From positions 310,001 to 374,000 of the forward strand of contig NZ_SMFZ01000002.1 of NCBI RefSeq assembly GCF_004339565.1: a stretch of 64,000 nucleotides of DNA. The letters are read 5' to 3'. Below, piece after piece: positions 1 to 8,230 of the stretch. The stretch is from Pseudonocardia endophytica (lineage in GTDB: Bacteria > Actinomycetota > Actinomycetes > Mycobacteriales > Pseudonocardiaceae). The position numbers and the translations under genes were made by a program. Position 1 is the stretch's first letter. Every line of letters starts with the position of its first letter. The notes beneath the pieces were generated by a model. It did not search any database, was not told where the DNA came from, and saw only the letters and a list, made by a program, of their open reading frames with translations.

Positions 1-1
1 T

Positions 2-202
2 GCCGGAACGGTGCTGGCCCGCTGCTCCGGCGGTGCGCCGTCGGTGGTCTCGGTCAACCCGGCCCAGGGCTTCGAGGCCTCCGGCGACGACGACGGCGGC
101 GCGCGGGTGAAGCTGGAGAGCGAGGAGGTCGAAGTCCGGGTCACGCTGCGCTGCGAGGGCGGCCGCCCGACCGGCACCGCGGCCGTCGAACAGGACGACT
201 GA
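2..202 (+). CDS. C-terminal fragment of an unknown protein
   Basis: An open frame runs in from before the window and stops at TGA 200-202, leaving 66 visible residues. The fragment contains two cysteines (CSGG and LRCEGG) and an acidic, beta-strand-like stretch ending in an Asp-Asp tail. Codon third positions are almost all G or C, which supports real coding. I do not recognise the family. The start lies outside the window, so neither function nor localisation can be inferred. Confidence 0.6.
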   Translation, partial: AGTVLARCSGGAPSVVSVNPAQGFEASGDDDGGARVKLESEEVEVRVTLRCEGGRPTGTAAVEQDD

Positions 203-227
203 GCGGTTCCGGGGGATCCTGGGGGCG

Positions 228-611
228 ATGCGTCGACCCGGCCGTGCGGAACGCCTGGACTCGGTGCTCGCCCGCGACGGCGACACCTGCGTCTGGTGTG
301 GCCGCACGCTGGGCGGGCGGGTGGCCGCCACGACGGAGCATCTCATTCCCAAGGTGCGGGGCGGACCGGCGTGGGTCGAGAACGAGGTCGCGGCCTGTCG
401 CCGCTGCAACGGCGGGCGCGGGCACCGGGGCGCCGTCGACTGGCTCGAGGAGTGCGAGCGTCGGGGCTGGGACCCGGACGTCGCACGCGTGGCCCGGGTG
501 CTGGATCTGCTGGCCGACGCGATCGCCGACCGCGGTGGTCAGCGCAGGGCGCGCCCGCAGCTGGACGCGCAGCGCCGCCGCATGGCCCGCCGGGGCACCG
601 AGGCCGCCTGA
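228..611 (+). CDS. HNH endonuclease family protein
   Basis: This 127-residue protein has a small zinc-bound HNH nuclease core. A CxxC pair (CVWC, near residues 24-27) is followed by the EHLIPK segment carrying the first HNH histidine, then an Asn in VENEV, then a second pair ACRRCN. The length and motif order fit stand-alone HNH proteins that cut DNA with a single metal. The Arg-rich C-terminus after residue 90 could contact nucleic acid. It is not next to a recognisable restriction or phage gene, so its substrate is unknown. A G-rich stretch precedes the ATG. Confidence 0.8.
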   Translation: MRRPGRAERLDSVLARDGDTCVWCGRTLGGRVAATTEHLIPKVRGGPAWVENEVAACRRCNGGRGHRGAVDWLEECERRGWDPDVARVARVLDLLADAIADRGGQRRARPQLDAQRRRMARRGTEAA

Positions 612-686
612 CCGTGCCTGCGCGGGATCACGCACCTGCCGCGCGGGCCGGATCGGGCGGAGCGCTCGCGCAGGGCGGGTCCGCGC

Positions 687-965
687 TCAGCCGCCGGCGA
701 AGGGCGGCAGGACGTCGACCGTCGAGGCCTCGCCGAGCGGCAGGTCCTGACGGCGGGCGGCGACCTCGTCGACCAGGAAGCTGCAGCGCTGCAGGACGAG
801 GGTCAGCTCCGGCCCGTGACCGGCGCGCAGGGCGCCCAGAACGTCGTCCAACGTGGACTCGGTCGGGAGCTCGACGGTCTCCTCCGACGTGCCGGCCGCG
901 GCCTTCGCCGCCGCGAAGTACCGGACGGTGACGGTGCGCGTTCCGATGCCGATGCTCGTGGTCAT
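687..965 (-). CDS. moaD: MoaD/ThiS-family sulfur carrier (molybdopterin synthase small subunit)
   Basis: A 92-residue beta-grasp protein ending in PPFAGG. The C-terminal Gly-Gly is the site that is adenylated and thiocarboxylated in MoaD and ThiS carriers, which donate sulfur to precursor Z to make molybdopterin. The start codon lies one base after the moaA stop, so the two genes are almost certainly one transcript, and this context favours MoaD over ThiS. The MoaE, MoaC and MoeB partners are not in the window. Length is normal for the family. Confidence 0.85.
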   Translation of the reverse strand: MTTSIGIGTRTVTVRYFAAAKAAAGTSEETVELPTESTLDDVLGALRAGHGPELTLVLQRCSFLVDEVAARRQDLPLGEASTVDVLPPFAGG

Positions 966-966
966 C

Positions 967-2028
967 TCAGCCTCCGATGGCGCTCATGGGTCGGTCCGGC
1001 TGCAGGAAGCCGGGGTCGTCGATGCCGTGGCCGGCACGCTTGCCCCACATGGCGTCCCGCCAGACATCGGCGATCTCGTGGTCGGGTGCGCCGCGACGCA
1101 GCATCGCCCTCAGGTCGGTCTCGGTGTGCGCGAACAGGCAGGTGCGGACCTGGCCGTCGGCGGTCAGGCGGGTGCGGTCGCACGCCCCGCAGAACGGGCG
1201 GGTGACCGACGCGATGATGCCGACCGTCTGCGGGCCGCCGTCGACCACGAACTTCTCCGCCGGTGCCCCGCCACGGTCCTCCGGGTGCTCGGTCAGCGTG
1301 AACCGCGCGGACAGCAGGTCCATGATCTCGCCGGCGGTGACCATCGACGTGCGCTTCCAGCCGTGCTGGGCGTCCAGCGGCATCTGCTCGATGAACCGCA
1401 GCTGGTAGCCGTGCTCCAGCGCGAACTCGAGGAGGTCGCACGCCTCGTCGTCGTTCACGCCGCGCAGCAGCACGCTGTTGATCTTCACCGGGGCCAGGCC
1501 CGCGTCACGGGCGGCCCTGAGGCCGTCCAGCACGTCGCTGATCCGGTCCCGGCGGGTGATCGTCGCGAAGCGGTCCTGCCGGAGCGTGTCGAGCGAGACG
1601 TTGAGGCGGTTCACGCCGGCCGACGCCAGGGCGCGTGCGCGTCGGGCCAGCCCGATGCCGTTCGTGGTCAGCGAGATGTCCGGGCGCGGGCGCAGCGCCG
1701 CCGATGCGGCCAGCACGTTCTCCAGGCCCTTGCGCAGCAACGGCTCCCCGCCGGTGAAGCGCAGTTCCTCGACGCCCAGTTCGTGGACCGCGACACCGAT
1801 CAGCCGGACCAGCTCGTCGTCGGTGAGCTGCTCGGAGCGCGGCATCCAGTCCAGGCCCTCGGCCGGCATGCAGTACGTGCAGCGCAGGTTGCAACGGTCG
1901 GTCAGGGAGATCCGCAGATCCGTCGCGACCCGCCCGAACGTGTCGACGAGCCGCGGGTCGTCCGGCCGCGCCGGATCCCGGGTCGGGCCCACGCCGCGCA
2001 GCGACGGCAGGCCGAGTTCGGTCGTCAT
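967..2028 (-). CDS. moaA: GTP 3',8-cyclase, radical SAM enzyme of molybdenum cofactor synthesis
   Basis: MoaA opens molybdenum cofactor synthesis by converting GTP to 3',8-cyclo-dihydro-GTP. The 353-residue protein carries the radical-SAM cluster motif CNLRCTYC near residues 46-53, a GGEPLLR stretch, the second C-terminal Fe-S cluster (FCGACDRTRL and RTCLF) and the terminal Gly-Gly typical of MoaA. The ATG is preceded at six bases by a TAGCCT box, so the transcript is probably leaderless. moaD follows with a one-base gap. The molybdate transporter 2 kb away on the other strand supplies the metal for the same pathway. Confidence 0.95.
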   Translation of the reverse strand: MTTELGLPSLRGVGPTRDPARPDDPRLVDTFGRVATDLRISLTDRCNLRCTYCMPAEGLDWMPRSEQLTDDELVRLIGVAVHELGVEELRFTGGEPLLRKGLENVLAASAALRPRPDISLTTNGIGLARRARALASAGVNRLNVSLDTLRQDRFATITRRDRISDVLDGLRAARDAGLAPVKINSVLLRGVNDDEACDLLEFALEHGYQLRFIEQMPLDAQHGWKRTSMVTAGEIMDLLSARFTLTEHPEDRGGAPAEKFVVDGGPQTVGIIASVTRPFCGACDRTRLTADGQVRTCLFAHTETDLRAMLRRGAPDHEIADVWRDAMWGKRAGHGIDDPGFLQPDRPMSAIGG

Positions 2029-2034
2029 GATTCG

Positions 2035-2040
2035 AGGCTA
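2035..2040 (-). promoter_or_regulatory. -10 box of a probable leaderless moaA promoter
   Basis: TAGCCT on the minus strand lies six bases before the moaA ATG, matching actinobacterial TANNNT -10 boxes at leaderless genes. Confidence 0.5.
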
Positions 2041-2090
2041 ACCATCTTTCCGCCGGTACGTCCAAGCGGGGTTTCCCCAGCTCAGAGCCG

Positions 2091-2369
2091 TTGTCCGCAC
2101 CTGCGGACGAGGTCCGAGTCGATCGCCGCAGGAGCGGAACTGGTCACGGTGTACCTAGTCGAAAGTATAGGTACAACATCCCTACTCGCGGGGGTGGGCG
2201 TGCAGGCGAGCCATCGCCGTCGAGAGACCGCCGTCGGAGAGCCGGCGCCTGGCGAACGGCTGCCGCCCGCCGGGCGCTCATCGACGCCGCGCGGACCTAC
2301 CTGGACGTGGGGCGCAGGCACGGCTGGGACGCCGACGAGCTGGCCGGCCCGCTCCGGAAGCCGGCATGA
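2091..2369 (+). CDS. Small hypothetical protein or remnant, start uncertain
   Basis: Only the last 30 or so codons (about 2275-2369) look convincingly coding: they are nearly all G/C-ending and encode a helical segment ALIDAARTYLDVGRRHGWD. The only in-frame initiator upstream is a TTG at 2091, and the first half of the frame passes through an AT-rich palindrome with atypical codons. Either the true start is unusual or this is the remaining 3' part of a decayed gene. No family recognised. Confidence 0.3.
   Translation: MSAPADEVRVDRRRSGTGHGVPSRKYRYNIPTRGGGRAGEPSPSRDRRRRAGAWRTAAARRALIDAARTYLDVGRRHGWDADELAGPLRKPA
2151..2174. promoter_or_regulatory. AT-rich inverted repeat upstream of moaA
   Basis: A perfect inverted repeat, GTACCTA - 10 bases - TAGGTAC, is centred about 135 bp upstream of moaA. 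It stands out because the flanking DNA is very GC-rich. On the minus strand it contains TATACT, a good -10 hexamer, so it could be an operator or a second upstream promoter for moaA-moaD, or could serve the small plus-strand reading frame. Confidence 0.45.
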
Positions 2370-2436
2370 GCACCGCACACACACGAGGACCGTCGTCGTG
2401 GCGCCGGGTCTGCTGCTACCGCACGTCTGAGGCGCG

Positions 2437-3657
2437 TCAGGCCTGGTGGGCCTTGAGTTCCTGGCGTGCCACGGACCGGATGTGCACCTCGTCCGGGCCG
2501 TCGGCGAAGCGGAGCGCGCGGGCCCACGCGTAGAAGTAGGCCAGCGGGGTGTCGTCGCTCATCGCGGCGCCGCCGTGGACCTGCATCGCCCGGTCGATCA
2601 CCGCGCACGCCATCCGCGGCACCACGACCTTGATCGCCGCGATCTCCGTCGCCGCGCCCTTGGCCGTGTGCTTGTCGATCAGCCACGCGGTCTTCAACGT
2701 CAGCAGCCGGGCCTGCTCGATCTCCATGCGGGACAGCGCGATCTGCTCACGGACCACGCCCTGCTCCGCCAGTGGCCTCCCGAACGCCGTCCGCGCCTGC
2801 GCCCGGTCCACCATCAGCGAGACCGCGCGCTCCGCCATGCCGATCAGCCGCATGCAGTGGTGGATCCGGCCGGGCCCGAGGCGGGCCTGCGCGATCGCGA
2901 AGCCGCCGCCCTCCTCGCCGAGCAGGTTCGACGCGGGCACCCGCACGCCCTCGAGCTCGAGCTCGGAGTGGCCGTGCTGGTCCTGGTAGCCGAACGTCGG
3001 GAGGTGGCGGGTGATCGTCAGGCCGGGCGTGTCCCGCGGCACCAGGATCATCGACTGCCGGCGGTGCGTGGGTACCGACTCGTCGTCGTCCGGCGCGGTC
3101 TTGCCCATCACGATGAAGATCCTGCACCGCTCGTCGGCGGCGCCCGAGATCCACCACTTGCGGCCGTCGATGACGTAGTCGTCGCCGTCACGTCGGATCC
3201 GGGTCTCGATGTTCGTCGCGTCCGACGACGCGACCTGCGGCTCTGTCATCGCGAAGGCCGACCGGATCTCGCCGGCCAGCAGCGGCTCCAGCCACTCCTG
3301 CTTCTGCTCCGGCGAGCCGAACAGGTGCAGCGTCTCCATGTTCCCGGTGTCCGGGGCCTGGCAGTTGATCGCCTCCGGGGCGATCACCGGCGACCATCCG
3401 GACACCTCGGCGACCGGGGCGTACTCCAGGTTGGACAGTCCGGACACGTCCGGCAGGAACAGGTTCCAGAGCTTGCGCTCCTGCGCCTCGGCCTTCAGCT
3501 CCTCCACGACCGGGGGCAGCTCCCACTCGTTCGCGGTACCCCTGCGCGCGGCGCGGAACGCGTCGTACACCGGCTCTGCCGGGAGGATCTTCTCGTCGAG
3601 GAACGCGCGCATGCGCTCGGTGTAGTCGGAGGCCAGGGCGCTGGGTGCGAAGTCCAC
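2437..3657 (-). CDS. Acyl-CoA dehydrogenase family protein
   Basis: A flavin enzyme of the acyl-CoA dehydrogenase fold, expected to oxidise an acyl-CoA to the 2-enoyl-CoA and pass electrons to ETF. From the chosen GTG it has 406 residues, a normal length. The N-terminal helical domain begins DFAPSALASDYTERMRAFL, the middle beta domain includes FAMTEPQVASSDATN, and the C-terminal domain includes the QVHGGAAMSDDTPLA region. It resembles the FadE2/ACAD10-11-type actinobacterial clade. The start is uncertain: an in-frame ATG at 3774 would add a basic extension that lacks family similarity and reaches into the divergent promoter. No beta-oxidation partner gene adjoins. Confidence 0.88.
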   Translation of the reverse strand: MDFAPSALASDYTERMRAFLDEKILPAEPVYDAFRAARRGTANEWELPPVVEELKAEAQERKLWNLFLPDVSGLSNLEYAPVAEVSGWSPVIAPEAINCQAPDTGNMETLHLFGSPEQKQEWLEPLLAGEIRSAFAMTEPQVASSDATNIETRIRRDGDDYVIDGRKWWISGAADERCRIFIVMGKTAPDDDESVPTHRRQSMILVPRDTPGLTITRHLPTFGYQDQHGHSELELEGVRVPASNLLGEEGGGFAIAQARLGPGRIHHCMRLIGMAERAVSLMVDRAQARTAFGRPLAEQGVVREQIALSRMEIEQARLLTLKTAWLIDKHTAKGAATEIAAIKVVVPRMACAVIDRAMQVHGGAAMSDDTPLAYFYAWARALRFADGPDEVHIRSVARQELKAHQA

Positions 3658-3773
3658 GAGCCGATTCGACCACACCTCGCGGTCGCCCCGGGTAACGAGA
3701 GTGCGGACCGGGCCGAGATTCGGTGAGACGCAATCGCGGACACGTTTTCGTGGCGCATCCGCGTTCCCGATCA

Positions 3774-3779
3774 TAGGAT
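3774..3779 (+). promoter_or_regulatory. -10 box of a probable leaderless promoter for the mod operon
   Basis: TAGGAT lies eight bases before the GTG at 3788 of the HTH/TOBE gene, so transcription would begin at or next to the start codon. Confidence 0.5.
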
Positions 3780-3787
3780 CTCCGCCC

Positions 3788-4192
3788 GTGCCGCACTTCA
3801 GGATTTCCGAAGCCGCCCGGCTTCTCGGCGTCAGCGACGACACCGTGCGCCGCTGGGTCGACGGAGGTGCGCTCCCGGTCCAGGCCGACTCGTCGAACCG
3901 CAAGGTCATCGACGGGGCGGCGCTCGCCGAGTTCGCGCGCGAGCACGCCCACACCCCGCCGGACCCGTCGGTGGTCCAGCGCTCGGCCCGCAACCGCATG
4001 GTCGGCCTGGTCACCTCGGTCCTGGCGGACAAGGTGATGGCGCAGGTCGAACTGCAGTGCGGGCCATACCGCGTCGTCTCGCTGATGAGCAGCGAGGCCG
4101 TCCGTGACCTCGGGCTGGAGCCCGGCTCCCTCGCGGTCGCGGTGATCAAGTCCACGAACGTCGTGGTGGAGACCCCCGGAGGACACCTGTGA
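3788..4192 (+). CDS. HTH/TOBE-domain molybdate-responsive regulator
   Basis: A 134-residue protein with two parts. Residues 3-50 are a MerR/excisionase-type helix-turn-helix (FRISEAARLLGVSDDTVRRW). Residues 65-134 are a molbindin/TOBE domain (ARNRMVGLVTSVLADKVMAQV, then a pattern ending AVIKSTNVVVE) of the kind that binds molybdate or tungstate. It opens the modABC operon and its stop overlaps the modA start (GTGA), so it is most likely a molybdate-sensing regulator or Mo-binding protein for that operon. The GTG start is chosen because it aligns with the HTH family and sits eight bases after a TAGGAT box. Confidence 0.85.
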   Translation: MPHFRISEAARLLGVSDDTVRRWVDGGALPVQADSSNRKVIDGAALAEFAREHAHTPPDPSVVQRSARNRMVGLVTSVLADKVMAQVELQCGPYRVVSLMSSEAVRDLGLEPGSLAVAVIKSTNVVVETPGGHL

Positions 4193-4983
4193 CAGCCCGC
4201 AAAGTAGCCGGTTACGTCGCCGCGGCGTCGTTGATGCTCGCCCTGGCCGGATGTGGTGGGGGCAGCGACAGCGGTGGCGCCGCCCAGAGCAGCGCGCCCG
4301 CCGCACAGGGCCAGACGCTGAACGTGTTCGCGGCCGCGTCGCTGAAGGACACGTTCGGCACGCTCGAGAAGCAGTTCGAGCAGGCCAACCCCGGCACCGA
4401 CGTCAAGCTGACGTTCGCCGGCTCGTCGGACCTCGCCACCCAGATCAACAACGGTGCGCCCGCCGACGTGTTCGCCTCGGCCGACGACAACAACATGAAG
4501 AAGGTCACCGACCCCGGTCTGACCGCCGCGGCGCCGGTGAAGTTCGCGACGAACACGCTGCAGATCGCCGTCGCGAACGGTGACCCGAAGGGCATCAAGA
4601 CGCTGCAGGACCTGGCCAACCCGGCGAACAAGGTCGTGCTCTGCGCTCCGCAGGTGCCGTGCGGCTCGGCCGCGCAGAAGGTCGAGAAGGCGGCAGGGGT
4701 CGACATCAAGCCGGTCTCCGAGGAGCAGGACGTCAAGTCCGTGCTGAGCAAGGTGTCCAGCGGCAACGCCGACGCCGGACTCGTCTACGTCACCGACGTG
4801 ACGGCGTCCAAGGGCCAGGTCCAGGGCGTCACGTTCCCCGAGGCGTCGAAGGCCGTGAACAACTACCCGATCGCGGTGCTGAAGAACTCGCAGAACGCCG
4901 ACCTGGCGAACAAGTGGGTCCAGCTCGTCACCGGGGCCGAGGGCCAGCAGGTGCTCAAGGCGGCCGGCTTCGGGGCGTCGTGA
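4189..4983 (+). CDS. modA: Molybdate ABC transporter substrate-binding lipoprotein
   Basis: A 264-residue periplasmic-type binding protein. The N-terminus is a lipoprotein signal with lipobox LAGC (Cys at about residue 22). The mature part begins NVFAAASLKDTF, the classic ModA oxyanion-binding start, followed by FAGSSDLATQI, GAPADVFASAD and a later GLVYVTDV segment. It captures molybdate (or tungstate) outside the membrane for ModB/ModC. It overlaps the upstream regulator by four bases and modB follows after ten bases, so the four genes form one operon. Confidence 0.95.
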   Translation: MTARKVAGYVAAASLMLALAGCGGGSDSGGAAQSSAPAAQGQTLNVFAAASLKDTFGTLEKQFEQANPGTDVKLTFAGSSDLATQINNGAPADVFASADDNNMKKVTDPGLTAAAPVKFATNTLQIAVANGDPKGIKTLQDLANPANKVVLCAPQVPCGSAAQKVEKAAGVDIKPVSEEQDVKSVLSKVSSGNADAGLVYVTDVTASKGQVQGVTFPEASKAVNNYPIAVLKNSQNADLANKWVQLVTGAEGQQVLKAAGFGAS

Positions 4984-4993
4984 CGGTCGCTCC

Positions 4994-5845
4994 ATGACGG
5001 CGGTCGAACCCCGCCGTACCCGCGGCAGGGCCGACGTCCGGCACGACTCGGACGTCGGCCTTCCGTGGTGGATGTGGATCCCGGCGACGATCGGGTTCGC
5101 CCTGATCTTCCTGCCGGTCGTCGGTCTGCTGCTCAAGGCGGACTGGGCGGAGATGCCGTCGCTGCTGGTCAGCGACGCCGCGCTGAGCGCGCTGGAGTTG
5201 TCGATCATCACTGCCGGCGTGTCGACGGTGCTGTGCCTGCTGCTCGGCGGGCCGCTCGCGGTGATCCTCGCCCGCGGCAAGCTCGAACGGTCGCCGAAGC
5301 TGCTCGGCGGCATCCGCTCGATCGTGCTGCTGCCGCTCGTGCTGCCGCCGGTCGTCGGCGGTCTCGCGCTGCTGTTCCTGCTCGGCCGCACCGGCCTCGT
5401 CGGACGCGGGCTCGACCTCGCGTTCGGGATCACCGTCCCGTTCACGACGGCCGCGGTGATCCTGGCCCAGACGTTCGTCGCGATGCCGTTCCTCGTCGTG
5501 TCGCTGGAGGGTGCGCTGCGCACCGCGGGCCAGCGCTACGAGGCCGTGGCTGCGACGCTCGGTGCCTCGCCCGCGCTCGCGTTCCGCAAGGTGACGGTGC
5601 CGCTCGTGCTGCCCGGCCTGGCGTCCGGCCTGGTGCTGGCGTTCGCCCGCTGCATGGGCGAGTTCGGCGCGACGATCTCGTTCGCCGGCAGCCTGGAGGG
5701 GACGACGCGCACGCTGCCGCTGCTCGTCTACCTCCAGCGCGAGTCCGACGAGTCCGGTGCCGTCGCGCTGTCGCTGCTGCTCGTCGTCGTGTCGCTGATC
5801 GTGATCGTGGTCGGGCGCCCGCGCGGGATGGACGGCCGCGGATGA
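4994..5845 (+). CDS. modB: Molybdate ABC transporter permease
   Basis: An integral membrane permease of 283 residues with five or six hydrophobic helices, starting near residue 28. The cytoplasmic EAA loop that docks on ModC is visible as EAVAATLGASPALAFRKVTVP, and the GEFGATISFAGS segment after it is characteristic of ModB/CysT-type permeases. A hydrophilic Arg-rich N-terminal stretch precedes the first helix. Its TGA overlaps the modC ATG (ATGA), indicating translational coupling. Confidence 0.94.
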   Translation: MTAVEPRRTRGRADVRHDSDVGLPWWMWIPATIGFALIFLPVVGLLLKADWAEMPSLLVSDAALSALELSIITAGVSTVLCLLLGGPLAVILARGKLERSPKLLGGIRSIVLLPLVLPPVVGGLALLFLLGRTGLVGRGLDLAFGITVPFTTAAVILAQTFVAMPFLVVSLEGALRTAGQRYEAVAATLGASPALAFRKVTVPLVLPGLASGLVLAFARCMGEFGATISFAGSLEGTTRTLPLLVYLQRESDESGAVALSLLLVVVSLIVIVVGRPRGMDGRG

Positions 5846-6951
5846 GCAGGCCGTCCCCGCTCGACGGCGGCGTGTCCCTCGACGCGGCGCTGCACCGGCC
5901 CGAGTTCTCGCTGGAGGTCTCGCTCGACGTCGCGCCCGGCGAGGTGGTCGCCGTGCTCGGCCCGAACGGCGCGGGCAAGTCGACGCTGCTCGGCATCCTG
6001 TCCGGCCTGCTGCGCCCGGACACCGGACGGCTGCGCGTCGGCGACCGCACGCTCGTCGACGCCGCTACCGGTGAGTTCGTGCCACCGCACCGGCGTGGCG
6101 TCGGCCTGCTCGCCCAGCAGGCCCTGCTGTTCCCGCACATGACCGCGCTCGCCAACGTCGCGTTCGGTCCCCGCGCGCACGGTGTCCCGAAGGCCGAGGC
6201 CCTCGAGCGCGCCGCCCGCCTGCTCGACGACGTCGGGGTCGGCGAGCTGTCCGGGCGCAAGCCGTCGCAGCTCTCCGGGGGCCAGCAGCAACGGGTGGCG
6301 CTCGCCCGCGCGCTGGCGCCGCAGCCCGGCCTGCTCCTGCTCGACGAGCCGCTGGCCGCGCTCGACATCGACGCGTCCCCGGCGATGCGCACGTTGCTGC
6401 GCAGGGTGATCCGGGACGGCAAGCAGACCGCGCTGATGGTCACCCACGACGCGCTGGACGCGCTCGTGCTGGCCGACCGCGTCGTCGTGCTCGTCCGGGG
6501 CCGGATCGCCGAGGAGGGCCCGGCGCGCGAGGTGCTGGCCCGGCCGCGCAGCGCGTTCTCCGCCCGGATCGCCGGGCTGGACCTGGTCCCCGGAACGGCG
6601 ACCGGGGCCGGGCTGCGCACCGCGGACGGCGTGGAGATCACCGGCGAGTCGGTCGAGGTCGACGAGGGCGAGCCGGCCGTCGCCGTGTTCCCGCCGTCGG
6701 CCGTCTCGGTGTTCACCGACCGTCCGCAGGGGTCGCCGCGCAACGTGTTCCCGGTCCGGCTCTCGGCACTGGAGCCGCGCGGGGACTCGATCCGGTTGCG
6801 TGCGGCACCCCGCGACGCGCGCGGGCCCGGCTGGGTCGACGGGCTGGCCGCCGACGTCACCCCGGCCGCCGTCGCCGAACTGGGCGTCGACCCGGGTGCC
6901 GAGGTGTGGTTCGCGGTCAAGGCCGCCGAGGTCGCGATCCACGGCAGCTGA
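5842..6951 (+). CDS. modC: Molybdate ABC transporter ATP-binding protein
   Basis: A 369-residue ABC ATPase. Walker A is GPNGAGKST, the signature is LSGGQQQRVALARAL, Walker B is LLLLDEPLAALD and the H-loop is MVTHD. Beyond residue 240 there is a C-terminal regulatory region with two TOBE-like beta segments (ending VWFAVKAAEVAIH), usual in ModC and able to bind molybdate to inhibit transport. It is the last gene of the operon; the next gene has its own promoter box. Confidence 0.94.
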   Translation: MSRPSPLDGGVSLDAALHRPEFSLEVSLDVAPGEVVAVLGPNGAGKSTLLGILSGLLRPDTGRLRVGDRTLVDAATGEFVPPHRRGVGLLAQQALLFPHMTALANVAFGPRAHGVPKAEALERAARLLDDVGVGELSGRKPSQLSGGQQQRVALARALAPQPGLLLLDEPLAALDIDASPAMRTLLRRVIRDGKQTALMVTHDALDALVLADRVVVLVRGRIAEEGPAREVLARPRSAFSARIAGLDLVPGTATGAGLRTADGVEITGESVEVDEGEPAVAVFPPSAVSVFTDRPQGSPRNVFPVRLSALEPRGDSIRLRAAPRDARGPGWVDGLAADVTPAAVAELGVDPGAEVWFAVKAAEVAIHGS

Positions 6952-7037
6952 ACCCCTCGGAGCACTCCGTCACTCCGTCGGTCACATGTGTCACCCGGGC
7001 CTCTATCGTGTCTCTGTTCACTCCCGTCACAGGCGCC

Positions 7038-7043
7038 TACCGT
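7038..7043 (+). promoter_or_regulatory. -10 box of a probable leaderless protease promoter
   Basis: TACCGT sits eight bases before the GTG at 7052. No Shine-Dalgarno sequence is visible in between. Confidence 0.45.
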
Positions 7044-7051
7044 CGCTGTCC

Positions 7052-8230
7052 GTGACCCGGAAGTTCCTGCGCACCGTCCCGGCCGCTTTGGCCGCCGCCG
7101 TGCTCGCCGCGCTGTGCCTGCCCGCGACCGCAGGGGCGGCTCCGGCGGCCTCCGGGTACATCGTGCAGACCGGCTCGGTCGAGGCGACCCGTTCGGCGAG
7201 CGAGGCGGCCGGCGTCACGCCGACGACGACGTTCGACCAGGCCGTGCACGGGTTCGCCGCCCGACTCGACCCCGCGCAGGTGGCGCGCGTGCGCACGGCG
7301 CCGGGCGTGCTCGGCGTCGAGGAGGACCGCGAGGTGTCGGCCGAGCCGCGGAGCGCGGTGCAGCAGTCCGCCCCGGCCGACGGGTCGATGACCGAGTCCA
7401 CCCAGGACAAGCCGGTGAACTGGGGGCTGGACCGGATCGACCAGAAGAAGCTCCCGCTCGACGGGAAGTACACGGCGCAGGCGACCGGCCAGGGCGTCGA
7501 CGTCTACGTGCTGGACACCGGCGTCGACGCGACCCATCCGGACTTCGGCGGGCGCGCGTCGTTCGACACGAACACGATCGACAAGACGAACACCGACTGC
7601 GACGGCCACGGCACCGTCGTCGCCGGGATCGCGGCCTCGACCACCTACGGGGTGGCGAAGCAGGCACGCGTGCACGGCGTGAAGGTTCTCGACTGCCAGG
7701 GCACCGGCACGCTGTCGTCGCTGATCGCGGGCATCGACTGGGTGGTGAAGAACAAGAAGGGCCCGTCGGTCGCCGTCATGTCCTGGAGCTACGGCGCCTC
7801 ACCGATGCTGCAGGCCGCACTCGACCGGATGATCGGGTCCGGGGTGTTCGCGGCGTCGTCGGCCGGCAACACCGGCGGCAACGACTGCACGGCGCTGCCG
7901 CGGGCCGACCGCGACGTGTTCGTGGTCGCGAACTCGACGATCGACGACGTGCGGGCGACGAACTCGTCGACCGGGCCGTGCGTTGCGCTCTACGCGCCGG
8001 GCAGCCGGATCGTGTCCACGGTGCCGGGCGGCGGGACGGCGAGCTACAGCGGGACGTCGATGGCGGCGCCGTTCGCGGCCGGTGTCGCGGCGCTCTACAA
8101 GCAGGCGCGCGGGGACGCGCCCGCGCCGGCCGTACGGCAGTGGATCCTGCAGAACGCGACCCCCGGTGTGATCAAGAACGGTGACGTCGACGGGACGCCG
8201 GACAAGCTGCTCAACACGGGTGGGCTGTAG
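7052..8230 (+). CDS. Secreted S8 subtilisin-like serine protease
   Basis: A 392-residue exported protease of proteinase-K type. A Sec signal peptide (hydrophobic segment ending ATAGAAPA, about residues 1-30) is followed by an I9-type inhibitor propeptide (starting GYIVQT, to about residue 110) and the catalytic domain. The triad is Asp155 in VLDTGVD, His186 in DGHGT and Ser336 in GTSMAAP, with an oxyanion Asn in SAGNTGGND. Two Cys pairs could form disulfides in the mature enzyme. It ends directly against the stop of the convergent gene, with no spacer for a separate terminator. Confidence 0.95.
   Translation: MTRKFLRTVPAALAAAVLAALCLPATAGAAPAASGYIVQTGSVEATRSASEAAGVTPTTTFDQAVHGFAARLDPAQVARVRTAPGVLGVEEDREVSAEPRSAVQQSAPADGSMTESTQDKPVNWGLDRIDQKKLPLDGKYTAQATGQGVDVYVLDTGVDATHPDFGGRASFDTNTIDKTNTDCDGHGTVVAGIAASTTYGVAKQARVHGVKVLDCQGTGTLSSLIAGIDWVVKNKKGPSVAVMSWSYGASPMLQAALDRMIGSGVFAASSAGNTGGNDCTALPRADRDVFVVANSTIDDVRATNSSTGPCVALYAPGSRIVSTVPGGGTASYSGTSMAAPFAAGVAALYKQARGDAPAPAVRQWILQNATPGVIKNGDVDGTPDKLLNTGGL

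Noticed and set aside
2029..2150. A molybdenum-cofactor riboswitch in the moaA leader
   Set aside because: The TAGCCT box six bases before the ATG implies no leader, and I could not recognise the Moco RNA architecture by eye.
3658..5523. Minus-strand open frame continuing far upstream of the acyl-CoA dehydrogenase
   Set aside because: It is antisense to the well-supported regulator, modA and modB genes; high GC keeps it open. Family similarity of the dehydrogenase starts at about 3657.
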